This document shows, one piece after another, positions 1 to 8,075 of a stretch of DNA of 51,291 nt (position 1 is its first letter; the number at the start of each line of letters is the position of its first letter). Both the position numbers and the translations under genes were made by a program. Below the pieces are notes generated by a model. It had not been told where the DNA came from, searched no databases, and saw only the letters and a program-made list of their open reading frames with translations. The stretch comes from Ignavibacteriales bacterium (GTDB lineage Bacteria > Bacteroidota > Ignavibacteria > Ignavibacteriales > Ignavibacteriaceae), in NCBI GenBank assembly GCA_003141435.1, contig PLLW01000110.1, forward strand, positions 9,383 through 60,673. Direction: 5' to 3'.

Positions 1-69
1 TGAGGTTATCTTTTCTATTTCGAGCTTGGTGGCACCATGTTCAAAAATAGTTTCTATTGCATTTTCCAT
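1..69 (-). CDS. Partial gene, N-terminus only (runs off left edge)
   Basis: An open frame of 23 codons starts at an ATG at base 69 and continues through the left end of the window. A GGAG sequence lies about eight bases upstream of the ATG and would serve as ribosome binding site. The visible peptide begins MENAIETIFEHGATKLEIEK, which I do not recognise. It is on the same strand as the Sel1-repeat gene, whose stop is about 100 bases upstream, so the two could be co-transcribed. With only 23 codons the call rests on the start context and the open frame. Confidence 0.4.
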   Translation of the reverse strand, partial: MENAIETIFEHGATKLEIEKITS

Positions 70-172
70 TCATTTCACTCCACGGCATAGTCTTCTGTCG
101 TATTATAATGAAAAAAATAATAAAATACTATTCCCTTCAGCACATCACCAACCCGGATTATTATTTCTGGAG

Positions 173-1741
173 TTATTGCTTACTTAGTTCAGTTTCAAAA
201 TCCTTGGGACGTATATCATCATATATTCTCTTCAACTCGTTGTAAGCAAATACACTGCCCCGTACAGCCGCTGAACGGAAATAAAAAATTGCCTTTGATT
301 TTTCCTTCGGAACAATTATTCCCTTATCATAGCAGTCTGCTAATGCAAGTTCGGCAAGTAAAGATCCTTTCTCCTCCGCTGTCTTCAGGTAATTAAATGA
401 GTCAGCTCTGTCTTTAATATTAATCTCGCCGTATAGGTTGGCTATCTCAAGCCTTATTCTTGCTTCCTTGTTCCCTTGATCGATTGCAAATTTCCAGACC
501 TCTACTCCCTTTGCCTTGTCCTGCTTTACAAAATTTCCCTTAAAATAATCCTGCCCCATCTCTGTTACTGAACTTAGATTCCTCATCTCGGCGGACTTTT
601 GCAGCAGATTAAATGCATCCTGGTCTGTTATTTGTTTTTCAAAACCAAGTGATTGTATCCCATACCATACATACATTGCATCTGGATTTTTCTTGTCAAC
701 TTCCTTTTTCAGGATTGTAAAGAAATTCTTCTCCTTTACCTGATCATATAGCAGTATCGAGCCCTTCCTCGAATCAGTCTTCGAGGATCGTACATAAAAT
801 TCTGCCGCTCCTATGGGGTCTTTTACAAAACGAATTCCGTTCTGTGCATAATACCCTAACAAATTTAATGCTTCAGGACAACCGTAATCCGCTGCTTCCA
901 AAAATGCAGGCATACATGTGGAATCTATATATGAAGTGCTGTCCTTTGCCGCCTTTACTGAATTTTCTAAATCCTTATTAGGCGAATTCCTTATGTCCTC
1001 AATAAGGTCTGCCTCTTTTATAGTCTGTATTGAATCTGAAATCATATCAAAATCAATGTATACCAGTCCTGACGATGACTGGAGGGATTTACCATTATTA
1101 CTGTCTTCCTCGCTCTTTCCCTTTGATTTATGATCTTTCGTACTAGCCGCAAGCTTGGGTATTGTATCGTTTGCAGATGGAGCATATTTTGCAAACTTTG
1201 CTAAAGTTTCTTTGGCTGGTATATAATTTTGATTCGCTGATTTTTGAACCCACTTGTATGCTTCCGACATATCACGCTTTATTATCAGGTTGTCTGTATA
1301 AAGTAATCCTAATACATACTCTGCCTGGGGCATTTTATCCATAGCTGCATAATAAAATTGTTTGAATGCTTCAAATGGATTCCAATCAGTGCCCCATCCA
1401 TTAATTAGCAGTATGCCGTAATTATATTGAGCCGCGGTTAAGTTCTGGTCTGCTGCTTTCTTAATCCAATATGCGCCTTTTACTGTATCCGCAGGCATAT
1501 CTTTACCTGTTAAATATCTTATTCCTAATTCATGCTGTGCTTTGGCATTCCCTGCTTGCGCTTCTGTATTAAGTTCAAATTGCTCCCAAAGTGTATAGGA
1601 TAGATCGGGATGATAGAAAGAAACATAATTTCTGCCTGGCCTGTTATTCTTGAATGCCAGACTCTTGGATGTATCTTGTGCCGGTAATTTCCCCGCTAAG
1701 AAAACACATATTGTAATCAGTAATAAGAAATGTTTGATCAA
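173..1741 (-). CDS. Secreted Sel1-like (TPR-like) repeat protein
   Basis: This 522-residue protein begins with a hydrophobic signal peptide (about residues 1-21, ending LPAQ), so it is probably exported. The body holds many Sel1-type repeats of about 36 residues. Visible units include AQHELGIRYLTGKDMPADT, AQYNYGILLINGWG and AELALADCYDKGIIVPKEKS, each with the small-residue and Gly pattern of the family. A Ser/Asn-rich linker near residues 195-225 splits the repeats into an N-terminal and a longer C-terminal block. Sel1 repeats are scaffolds for protein contacts in envelope or signalling complexes; the partner cannot be read from the sequence. The gene is divergent from the histidine kinase at 2012. 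Confidence 0.85.
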   Translation of the reverse strand: MIKHFLLLITICVFLAGKLPAQDTSKSLAFKNNRPGRNYVSFYHPDLSYTLWEQFELNTEAQAGNAKAQHELGIRYLTGKDMPADTVKGAYWIKKAADQNLTAAQYNYGILLINGWGTDWNPFEAFKQFYYAAMDKMPQAEYVLGLLYTDNLIIKRDMSEAYKWVQKSANQNYIPAKETLAKFAKYAPSANDTIPKLAASTKDHKSKGKSEEDSNNGKSLQSSSGLVYIDFDMISDSIQTIKEADLIEDIRNSPNKDLENSVKAAKDSTSYIDSTCMPAFLEAADYGCPEALNLLGYYAQNGIRFVKDPIGAAEFYVRSSKTDSRKGSILLYDQVKEKNFFTILKKEVDKKNPDAMYVWYGIQSLGFEKQITDQDAFNLLQKSAEMRNLSSVTEMGQDYFKGNFVKQDKAKGVEVWKFAIDQGNKEARIRLEIANLYGEINIKDRADSFNYLKTAEEKGSLLAELALADCYDKGIIVPKEKSKAIFYFRSAAVRGSVFAYNELKRIYDDIRPKDFETELSKQ

Positions 1742-2011
1742 TTAGTGCCGCCGTAAAGTATTTTTTATTTAGACATGTATTAAATTATAAAGTTTAAGCT
1801 GTTAAAATACATTAAATAAATGTGTCCGCAATATTGTCCCTAGGCTTATCATGCATGTAATAATCGCATTGTAATTCCTTTATAATATTTCCCCGGTGAA
1901 GTCTTATTCTATTGTTTTATTATAACTGTTTGTGTTATATTAATCACATAATTTTATCCTAATCCTTACGTAAAAAAATATTGGAAAAAATGTCAACCAT
2001 CAAATCCTGCC
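1742..2011. promoter_or_regulatory. Divergent intergenic region with promoters for both sides
   Basis: These 270 AT-rich bases separate the minus-strand Sel1 gene (start 1741) from the plus-strand kinase gene (start 2012), so both promoters should lie here. For the kinase, a TATATT-like box in the stretch around 1930-1945, with a TTG-containing stretch before it, is a possible promoter, but AT-rich DNA gives many such matches. Neither start has a clear Shine-Dalgarno sequence. I see no convincing operator or riboswitch. Confidence 0.35.
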
Positions 2012-3217
2012 ATGTATAAAAGAAATTCTGCTATAACCGGTAATGTTCAAGATATTAAGAATCTCCTTGTTGAAGAAAAAAATCGACTCAAATTCTTTAC
2101 TTCTATTGCTGATGCTTGCGTTGACCTTAAAATAAATTTTAAGGAGATCCTTGCGGTTTCTGTTAAAAAGATTGCAGAGTTTACAAATAGTCTATCTGTT
2201 ATTTGTCTTTTTGCTGATGATGGAAAAAATATTGATGTAACCTCTTCTTATCATACTGATGATAAAATAAGAAAAGAATTATGGGATCTTCAAATGAATT
2301 ATCCGCTTTTTATTCATGAGGGAATTCCTGGTGAGGTTCTTAAAACTGGTTTGCCTTTTATTGCTCCTCTTGTAGGAAATAAATCTATCAGCTCTGATTT
2401 TTTATCCATAGAATACAATAATTTTCTGAAAAAATATTCCTTCTCGGATATGAGCGTATTTCCGATACGGACAAATAGTAAAACAATCGGAACTTTAGGC
2501 ATATTCCGGATTGGTTCAAATGTCACTTATACGAATGATGATCAGACCTTTCTCCAGAGTATTGCTAACTTATTAGCCTCTGTTACAAGGAACTCTCGGC
2601 TTTATGATGGAAAGGAAATTCTCATCAGGGATATGCATCATCGTTTGAAAAATAATCTCCAGGTTATTTCCAGTTTACTTAGCATACAATCTGATTTTGT
2701 CAAGGATGAAGAATCTCATAAATTGTTTATTAATAGCCTGAATAGAATAAGAGCAATGTCATTGACACATGAAAATCTTAAGCGGGAAAGTAATTTTACT
2801 GATATCCAGTTTGACAAATATGTTAGGGATCTTGTCACATTCCTTTGTCGGAACTATAATATCAATACTAATCTGCTTAAAATTATTATTAAAATTCCCT
2901 CGGTTTCTCTCCCCATTGATACTTCTATTACTTGCGGTCTCATTATCAATGAACTCATTTCAAATTCTTTGAAGCATGCCTTCCCGGGCGGTAAATCGGG
3001 AAATATTAAAATAGGTCTTGAAAAATTAGTTAAACAGCATAAATTGTTTGTGTCGGATAACGGAATAGGTTTGCCTGATAAAATGGATATTGAGAAAGAT
3101 AATAGCTTCGGTTTGTTGTTAATCCGTACTCTTGTCGACCAGTTAAATGGAAAATTGGAAGTAATAAGTGAAAATGGTTCTAAGTTTATTATCAGATTCC
3201 CTAATAGCTCTTTTTAA
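2012..3217 (+). CDS. Cytosolic GAF-domain sensor histidine kinase (HisKA_2 type)
   Basis: The 401-residue protein has no signal peptide or membrane segment, so it should sense an internal signal. Residues about 30-195 form a GAF-like sensor domain. Residues 208-225 carry the HisKA_2 phospho-acceptor motif DMHHRLKNNLQVISSLLS, with the phosphorylated His at 209 or 210. The HATPase_c domain follows, with an N box (INELISNSLKHAF) and the glycine boxes DNGIGLP and SFGLLL. There is no receiver domain, and no response regulator gene lies in the window, so it is an orphan kinase. It ends 12 bases before folP and may be co-transcribed with it. The family assignment is firm; the signal and target are unknown. 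Confidence 0.92.
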   Translation: MYKRNSAITGNVQDIKNLLVEEKNRLKFFTSIADACVDLKINFKEILAVSVKKIAEFTNSLSVICLFADDGKNIDVTSSYHTDDKIRKELWDLQMNYPLFIHEGIPGEVLKTGLPFIAPLVGNKSISSDFLSIEYNNFLKKYSFSDMSVFPIRTNSKTIGTLGIFRIGSNVTYTNDDQTFLQSIANLLASVTRNSRLYDGKEILIRDMHHRLKNNLQVISSLLSIQSDFVKDEESHKLFINSLNRIRAMSLTHENLKRESNFTDIQFDKYVRDLVTFLCRNYNINTNLLKIIIKIPSVSLPIDTSITCGLIINELISNSLKHAFPGGKSGNIKIGLEKLVKQHKLFVSDNGIGLPDKMDIEKDNSFGLLLIRTLVDQLNGKLEVISENGSKFIIRFPNSSF

Positions 3218-3229
3218 ATTGGATATGTT

Positions 3230-4387
3230 TTGATTATTCAAATAGTAAATCTTGCTTCGCCTGAAGTAACTAATAATTACTGTACAAAATACAAGATTCG
3301 CCCTGAAGTATTTTCTTACGGATCGTTAAGTATGGAATTAAGAAACATTTCCTCTGATATGACCAAAGAATATTTAAGATTATTTCTAAAAAGAAATGAG
3401 CTCTTTCATAAATTTGAAGATTCTGGAAAAGGAATGGTGGATCTCTGCATTATCGGTTCTATTGACATGTTTATGGACCTTTCGAAGTATATATCATTTG
3501 AAGGAAATAATGACCTGGAAAATAAGATTAACAATGTTATAAGCAATTATGTAGAGTATGATCGGAAGGTTTATATGATCGGTGGAAAAGAATTTCATTT
3601 CAGCAAAGCTTATATAATGGGCATTCTTAATGTTACTCCTGATTCATTTTCTGATGGGGGAAAACATTTTCATAAAGATAATGCAGTTAATTATGGTTTG
3701 CAGCTTATTAACGATGGCGCCGATATCCTTGATATTGGCGGAGAATCTACAAGACCTGGCGCTGAGCCTGTCGGTGATGAGGAGGAATTAAACAGGATAT
3801 TGCCGGTCATTCAAAGTATACTTGCGCGAAAAAAGAATGCCTTAATTTCTGTTGATACTACTAAACCTTTGGTGGCAGAGGAATCATTAAAGGCTGGGGC
3901 ACAAATAATAAACGATGTCAGCGGGTTAACATTAAATCCGGGTCTGTTGAGCATTGTAAAAAAATATAACGCCTCGATTATAATTATGCATATGAAAGGG
4001 AATCCTCGTACAATGCAGAAAAATCCTCAATACGAAAACCTTATTCAGGAGATCTATGATTTTCTTTTTATTCAGTCCCATAAAGCTGTAAGCGAAGGAG
4101 TTATTAATATTTTTATTGACCCTGGCATTGGATTTGGCAAAACAGTTGACCAGAATTTCGAGATTATTAATAGAGTCGGAGATTTTAAGAGCTTGGGATT
4201 TCCATTGGTAATTGGAAACTCCCGTAAGTCATTTATAGGAAAAACATTGAACCTTGAACTCCAGGATAGAGATTCTGCTTCGGCTTTTGTTGATGCTTAC
4301 TCTATCAATAACGGTGCAAAAATAATTCGTACGCATAACGTAAAATATGGTGTGCAGACTATTAAATCATTAAATAAAATTTGCTGA
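3230..4387 (+). CDS. folP: Dihydropteroate synthase with N-terminal extension
   Basis: It condenses 6-hydroxymethyl-dihydropterin diphosphate with p-aminobenzoate in folate synthesis. The pterin-binding TIM barrel occupies about residues 120-385. The family motifs are clear: MGILNVTPDSFSDGG at 130-144, then DILDIGGESTRPGA, an internal DTTKP and IGNSRKSFIG near the end. The protein is 385 residues long, about 110 more than the usual 270-280, because of an N-terminal region of unassigned fold. The chosen start is a TTG at 3230; the nearby ATG at 3225 hits a stop after two codons. It lies between the kinase and cdaA with short gaps, suggesting one transcript. Confidence 0.95.
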   Translation: MIIQIVNLASPEVTNNYCTKYKIRPEVFSYGSLSMELRNISSDMTKEYLRLFLKRNELFHKFEDSGKGMVDLCIIGSIDMFMDLSKYISFEGNNDLENKINNVISNYVEYDRKVYMIGGKEFHFSKAYIMGILNVTPDSFSDGGKHFHKDNAVNYGLQLINDGADILDIGGESTRPGAEPVGDEEELNRILPVIQSILARKKNALISVDTTKPLVAEESLKAGAQIINDVSGLTLNPGLLSIVKKYNASIIIMHMKGNPRTMQKNPQYENLIQEIYDFLFIQSHKAVSEGVINIFIDPGIGFGKTVDQNFEIINRVGDFKSLGFPLVIGNSRKSFIGKTLNLELQDRDSASAFVDAYSINNGAKIIRTHNVKYGVQTIKSLNKIC

Positions 4388-4393
4388 AAACAA

Positions 4394-5206
4394 ATGTTTG
4401 AATTATTTAAAATAGGATTCTTAACTGTAAATTTTACAGACCTGATTGATATAATTATTGTATCATTTATTATTTACGAGCTTTATAGATTGCTCAAGGG
4501 CACTATCGCCGCGCAGATTTTTATAGGTCTGATGATAGTACTTGTCCTTTCCTTTATTTCCCAGGCTGCAAATTTTAGGGCTTTAAGCTGGTTATTGAAA
4601 TTAGTTACCGATATCTGGGTAGTTGCATTCCTTATTCTCTTTCAGCCTGAGATTAGAAGACTGCTCGTATTCCTCGCTAGTAACCCAATATTCCGGATAT
4701 TTGTGAAACAAGAATCCAGAGAGGCGGCTGCAATTATAACTGAAGCTGCATTTGAAATGGCACAGCAGCAGCATGGCGCTTTGATTATTCTTAACAGGAC
4801 CACAGGTATCAGGAGCTTTACCGAAACCGGCGAGCTGATCAATGCAAGACTTTCTAAAGATTTATTAAGAACTATATTCTTCCCGCGCTCTCCTTTGCAT
4901 GATGGTGCTGTTGTTGTTAGTGGCAATATAATTGAAGCTGCTAGGTGCACACTTCCTTTATCCGCTACCACTATTGTTAATGGGGAAACATTAGGTATGA
5001 GACACAGGGCTGGACTTGGAATATCTGAACTCGCTGATGTTATTAGCATTATTGTTTCTGAAGAAACTGGAAGTGTTTCTATTGCGGAGAATGGAAAAAT
5101 GTTGAAAGAACTGTCTAAAGATGCCCTGAAGAATAAATTAACTCGGGCAATTAAAACTCCCAATACTAAAGGCCTAAAAAGAATAGTTGATGCGCTATAT
5201 AAATAA
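4394..5206 (+). CDS. cdaA: Membrane diadenylate cyclase (c-di-AMP synthase)
   Basis: It makes cyclic di-AMP from two ATP. Three hydrophobic helices in residues 1-85 anchor it in the inner membrane, the CdaA arrangement. The DAC (DisA_N) domain follows at about 105-225, with both family signatures: the DGA motif at 170-172 (in LHDGAVVVSGN) and the RHR motif at 203-205 (in GMRHRAGLGISE). The 270-residue length fits CdaA. It starts six bases after folP and is followed 18 bases later by a CHAD-domain gene, so all three may form an operon. No CdaR or GlmM gene is next to it, unlike the Firmicutes arrangement. In the DAC family c-di-AMP acts on osmolyte and K+ homeostasis; targets here are not visible. 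Confidence 0.95.
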   Translation: MFELFKIGFLTVNFTDLIDIIIVSFIIYELYRLLKGTIAAQIFIGLMIVLVLSFISQAANFRALSWLLKLVTDIWVVAFLILFQPEIRRLLVFLASNPIFRIFVKQESREAAAIITEAAFEMAQQQHGALIILNRTTGIRSFTETGELINARLSKDLLRTIFFPRSPLHDGAVVVSGNIIEAARCTLPLSATTIVNGETLGMRHRAGLGISELADVISIIVSEETGSVSIAENGKMLKELSKDALKNKLTRAIKTPNTKGLKRIVDALYK

Positions 5207-5224
5207 ATAACTATAAGAAAATAT

Positions 5225-5686
5225 ATGGCTGCCCCTAAATGGAAAATTAAAGGACTTGATGAGAAGTCTTCTTTCAGAAAATCTGCTGTTATTATTCTCC
5301 GTGAAAGAATAAATACTCTGAATAGATTAATAACTCGGTTCTTAATCAATGAATCTTCCGAATCTCTCCATACTGTTAGAATTTCTTTAAGAAGAGTGCG
5401 TTATAATATGGAGCTTTTTTACCGTCTCTTTGATAAAAAGAAATTTTTGAAACTATATAATATGATTGAAAACCTCCAGGACAAAACTGGAGCTGTCAGG
5501 GATATCCATGTCCTGAAACAAAATATTCTATTATTTGAGAAGGAGGATGAGATTATTATCCCGGATAAAATGAATCTCAGAATTAAAGAAAAAGAAAAAT
5601 TATTAAATGATGCCCTGAGTCTCGAACTGTCCTCTTTTCTTAACTCTGAAGAGTTAAAGGATTTTGTGCGGATATTAAAAAAGTAG
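5225..5686 (+). CDS. Short CHAD-domain protein
   Basis: The 153-residue protein carries the first half of a CHAD domain. The family's conserved His/Arg array is present as His49, Arg52, Arg56 and Arg57 in LHTVRISLRRVRY, followed by the helix ending LQDKTGAVRDIHVLK with Asp93. CHAD domains are helical and known to bind polyphosphate through such basic residues. Most members span about 250-300 residues with two four-helix units, so this one is half-size. The bases after its stop show no continuing reading frame, so it looks naturally short rather than truncated by a frameshift. It follows cdaA by 18 bases. Confidence 0.8.
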   Translation: MAAPKWKIKGLDEKSSFRKSAVIILRERINTLNRLITRFLINESSESLHTVRISLRRVRYNMELFYRLFDKKKFLKLYNMIENLQDKTGAVRDIHVLKQNILLFEKEDEIIIPDKMNLRIKEKEKLLNDALSLELSSFLNSEELKDFVRILKK

Positions 5687-5817
5687 TCATTCCAAAGATT
5701 ACTATACCTTGCATTATAATAATAATTAGGCAGAATTATCTTATGAAAATTACTCTAGAATAACTATTTTAGAATATTGATTAAAGGTTTTCTAATTATT
5801 ATTTAAGATATGTCTTA

Positions 5818-6588
5818 ATGGCTAAAGTAATAGCAATTGCAAATCAAAAGGGAGGTGTAGGTAAAACTACTACTTCTATAAATTTATCATCTTCCCTCGC
5901 GGCGGCTGAAAAAAAGACTCTGTTGATTGATATCGATCCTCAGTCAAATTCCTCTTCCGGCTTAAGTGTGATAAATCATTCTCCATCAGTTTATGAAGTC
6001 TTGATTGGTACTATTGATGTCAATGATGCAATTATCAACACTTATATGCCTTTTCTCGACATGCTCCCGGCTAATATTAACCTTGTCGGTGCTGAAATAG
6101 AGATGGTCGATCTCGATGATAGGGAAGGACTGTTAAAAAAAGCTTTGGTAAGATTGCAGAAAGATTATGATTATGTAATTATAGATTGTCCTCCTTCTCT
6201 TGGACTCCTTACACTGAATGCCTTAACTTCTGCTGATTCCGTGTTGATTCCGGTTCAATGTGAATACTTCGCTCTCGAAGGATTAGGACAGCTTCTTAAT
6301 ACTGTAAATATTGTGAAACAGCATTTTAATAAGAATCTGACTATAGAAGGTGTTCTTCTTACAATGTTTGATACTCGGTTAAAACTCTCACATCAGGTCG
6401 CTGAAGAGGTGAGAAAGTATTTCGGTGAAAAGGTTTTTAGTACTATTATTCACAGGAATGTTAGGATCTCAGAATCGCCAAGTTATGGTAAGCCCGTAAT
6501 ATTGTATGATGCCGTATCATCCGGTTCGAAGAATTATATTTCTTTGGCTTCGGAACTGCTTCAAAGAAACTCTCTGCCGCAAAAGTAG
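5818..6588 (+). CDS. parA: Chromosome-partitioning ATPase ParA (Soj)
   Basis: This ParA/MinD-type ATPase (256 residues) has the deviant Walker A motif KGGVGKTTT at 11-19, the Walker A' segment LLIDIDPQSNSSSG and the Walker B region VIIDCPPSLGLLT. The length and the absence of an N-terminal HTH mark it as a chromosomal type Ib-like/Soj protein. With ParB it segregates the chromosome origin. The stop is one base before the parB start, so they are translated together. A 131-base AT-rich gap upstream probably holds the promoter; a short inverted repeat (TAAGA-TATG-TCTTA) sits directly before the ATG. Confidence 0.97.
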   Translation: MAKVIAIANQKGGVGKTTTSINLSSSLAAAEKKTLLIDIDPQSNSSSGLSVINHSPSVYEVLIGTIDVNDAIINTYMPFLDMLPANINLVGAEIEMVDLDDREGLLKKALVRLQKDYDYVIIDCPPSLGLLTLNALTSADSVLIPVQCEYFALEGLGQLLNTVNIVKQHFNKNLTIEGVLLTMFDTRLKLSHQVAEEVRKYFGEKVFSTIIHRNVRISESPSYGKPVILYDAVSSGSKNYISLASELLQRNSLPQK

Positions 6589-6589
6589 T

Positions 6590-7540
6590 ATGAATAAAAC
6601 AAAACAACCGGTTTTAGGTCGGGGGCTCGATGCCCTGATGAATCCTCAGAATTATCCGCACGATTCTTCGGAAACTTTATCTTATGATGATCTGAAAAAA
6701 GATGATGGGATGCAGTATGATATCCTTGTTAAAATTCCGGTGGGTTTGATTTCTCCTAACCCTTTCCAGCCAAGAGTCAATTTTGACCCTGTCACTATGG
6801 AGGAATTACAAAAATCGATTCTCGAGAATGGACTTATTCAGCCCATCACTGTTCGAAGAGCTGCAAATAATAGGTATGAACTGATCTCCGGAGAAAGAAG
6901 ACTAAAAGCCTGTATCGCGATCGGCTATAGAGATATCCCAGCTTATATTATAAAAGTGGATTCCGAAGAATCTATGCTTGCGATGGCTTTGATTGAGAAT
7001 ATTCAGAGGGAAAAACTTAATCCCGTTGAGATCGGAATGGCATATAAAAGACTAATGGATGAATGCCATCTAACCCAGGAACAAATTGCTGATAAAGTCG
7101 GGAAAGATAGAACTACTGTAGCAAATTCAATTAGATTATTAAAACTGCCGAAAGAAATACTGGATAGTCTTATAAGCGAAAAAATTACATCTGGCCATGC
7201 AAGGGCTCTCATAAATATTCCCAGCGAAGCTATGCAGTTAAATACCTTAAAAAAAATACATGAAGACGGACTGTCTGTTAGAAAAGTTGAACAGCTTGTT
7301 AAGAAATTTCTGACTGAAGGGAAATCCCCAAAAAGATCAGTTTCATTTTCCTTAAAAGGTACCCGGACTGCAGCTAGCATAAATGATGTTGAAGATAAGT
7401 TGAGGAAAATATTCGGAACGAAAGTGTTGTGTAGGCAGAAACAAAATGGTACGGGTGAAATTGTAATAGAGTTTTATTCAAATGATGAACTTGAACGGTT
7501 ATTTGAATTATTTGAGATTATTGACAAAACATATCATTAA
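6590..7540 (+). CDS. parB: Chromosome-partitioning protein ParB (Spo0J)
   Basis: The protein is 316 residues when started at the ATG at 6590, one base after the parA stop. A longer frame from 6506 would only overlap parA. It opens with the family motif LGRGLDALM. The CTP-binding ParB/Srx domain follows, with ENGLIQPITVRR and the GERRLKA box at 101-107, then LIENIQREKLNPVE and a helix-turn-helix around 160-185 (LTQEQIADKVGKDRTTVANS). The C-terminus should dimerise. I found no parS-like palindrome by eye in the window. It overlaps the DUF5683 gene downstream. Confidence 0.97.
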   Translation: MNKTKQPVLGRGLDALMNPQNYPHDSSETLSYDDLKKDDGMQYDILVKIPVGLISPNPFQPRVNFDPVTMEELQKSILENGLIQPITVRRAANNRYELISGERRLKACIAIGYRDIPAYIIKVDSEESMLAMALIENIQREKLNPVEIGMAYKRLMDECHLTQEQIADKVGKDRTTVANSIRLLKLPKEILDSLISEKITSGHARALINIPSEAMQLNTLKKIHEDGLSVRKVEQLVKKFLTEGKSPKRSVSFSLKGTRTAASINDVEDKLRKIFGTKVLCRQKQNGTGEIVIEFYSNDELERLFELFEIIDKTYH

Positions 7541-8006
7541 AATATTTCTCTTCTTTGTTATCATGTGCGTTACAGTCAAACCGCAGGATAATGCGGATAC
7601 CTTAAAAAATGATACGGTTTTTGTTATGCAGAAATCAGCATGGGGTGCGGTTTTAAGAAGTGCTGTCGTTCCTGGTTGGGGTCAAATTTATAATAGATCA
7701 TATTGGAAAGCTCCTATCGTTTGGGGTGTTGGCGCTTGGCTTGTCTATAACTGGATCCAGAATAATAATTACTACATTACATTTAAGAACCAATTCTCAA
7801 AATATCCCACTGATAATCCACAAGATCCAAATTTGTTGTATAGAAATTTTTATAGGGATCAGAGAGATCTTTTTACTATTTATATGGGGTTAACATACCT
7901 GCTTCAATTAATTGACGCCTACGTGGATGCACACTTGTTTGATTTTACCATTCAGGAAAATTATCAGCTTGGAATCCCGACCATTAGATTTCAGCTGAGA
8001 TTTTAA
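7482..8006 (+). CDS. DUF5683 family membrane protein
   Basis: The 174-residue protein matches DUF5683, a family of unknown function recurrently encoded next to parB in Bacteroidota and relatives. Recognisable are a hydrophobic N-terminal segment (possible signal peptide, HIIKIFLFFVIMCVTV), the motif SAVVPGWGQIYNRSYWKAP, a further hydrophobic helix and YLLQLIDAYVDAHLFDF. The first ATG (7482) overlaps parB by 59 bases. A TTG at 7521 would leave a cleaner signal peptide and a 20-base overlap, so the exact start is open. The gene is probably translated with parAB. A role linking segregation to the envelope is only a guess. Confidence 0.8.
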   Translation: MMNLNGYLNYLRLLTKHIIKIFLFFVIMCVTVKPQDNADTLKNDTVFVMQKSAWGAVLRSAVVPGWGQIYNRSYWKAPIVWGVGAWLVYNWIQNNNYYITFKNQFSKYPTDNPQDPNLLYRNFYRDQRDLFTIYMGLTYLLQLIDAYVDAHLFDFTIQENYQLGIPTIRFQLRF

Positions 8007-8075
8007 TAAATTATATTTACAATAGTATTAAATAAAAATTTTCTTAATTACCGGAAGGTAACGCAAAAATTATCT

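Noticed and set aside
4642-5349. 235-codon minus-strand frame over cdaA
   Set aside because: It lies opposite a certain gene with all DAC motifs, has no family features and no ribosome binding site.
5780-5820. Short palindrome before parA considered as parS or operator
   Set aside because: TAAGA-TATG-TCTTA does not match the parS consensus (TGTTTCACGTGAAACA) and such short AT palindromes are common here.
6506-6589. 28-codon N-terminal extension of ParB
   Set aside because: It lies inside parA; the family motif LGRGLDALM follows directly after the ATG at 6590, which is the natural start.
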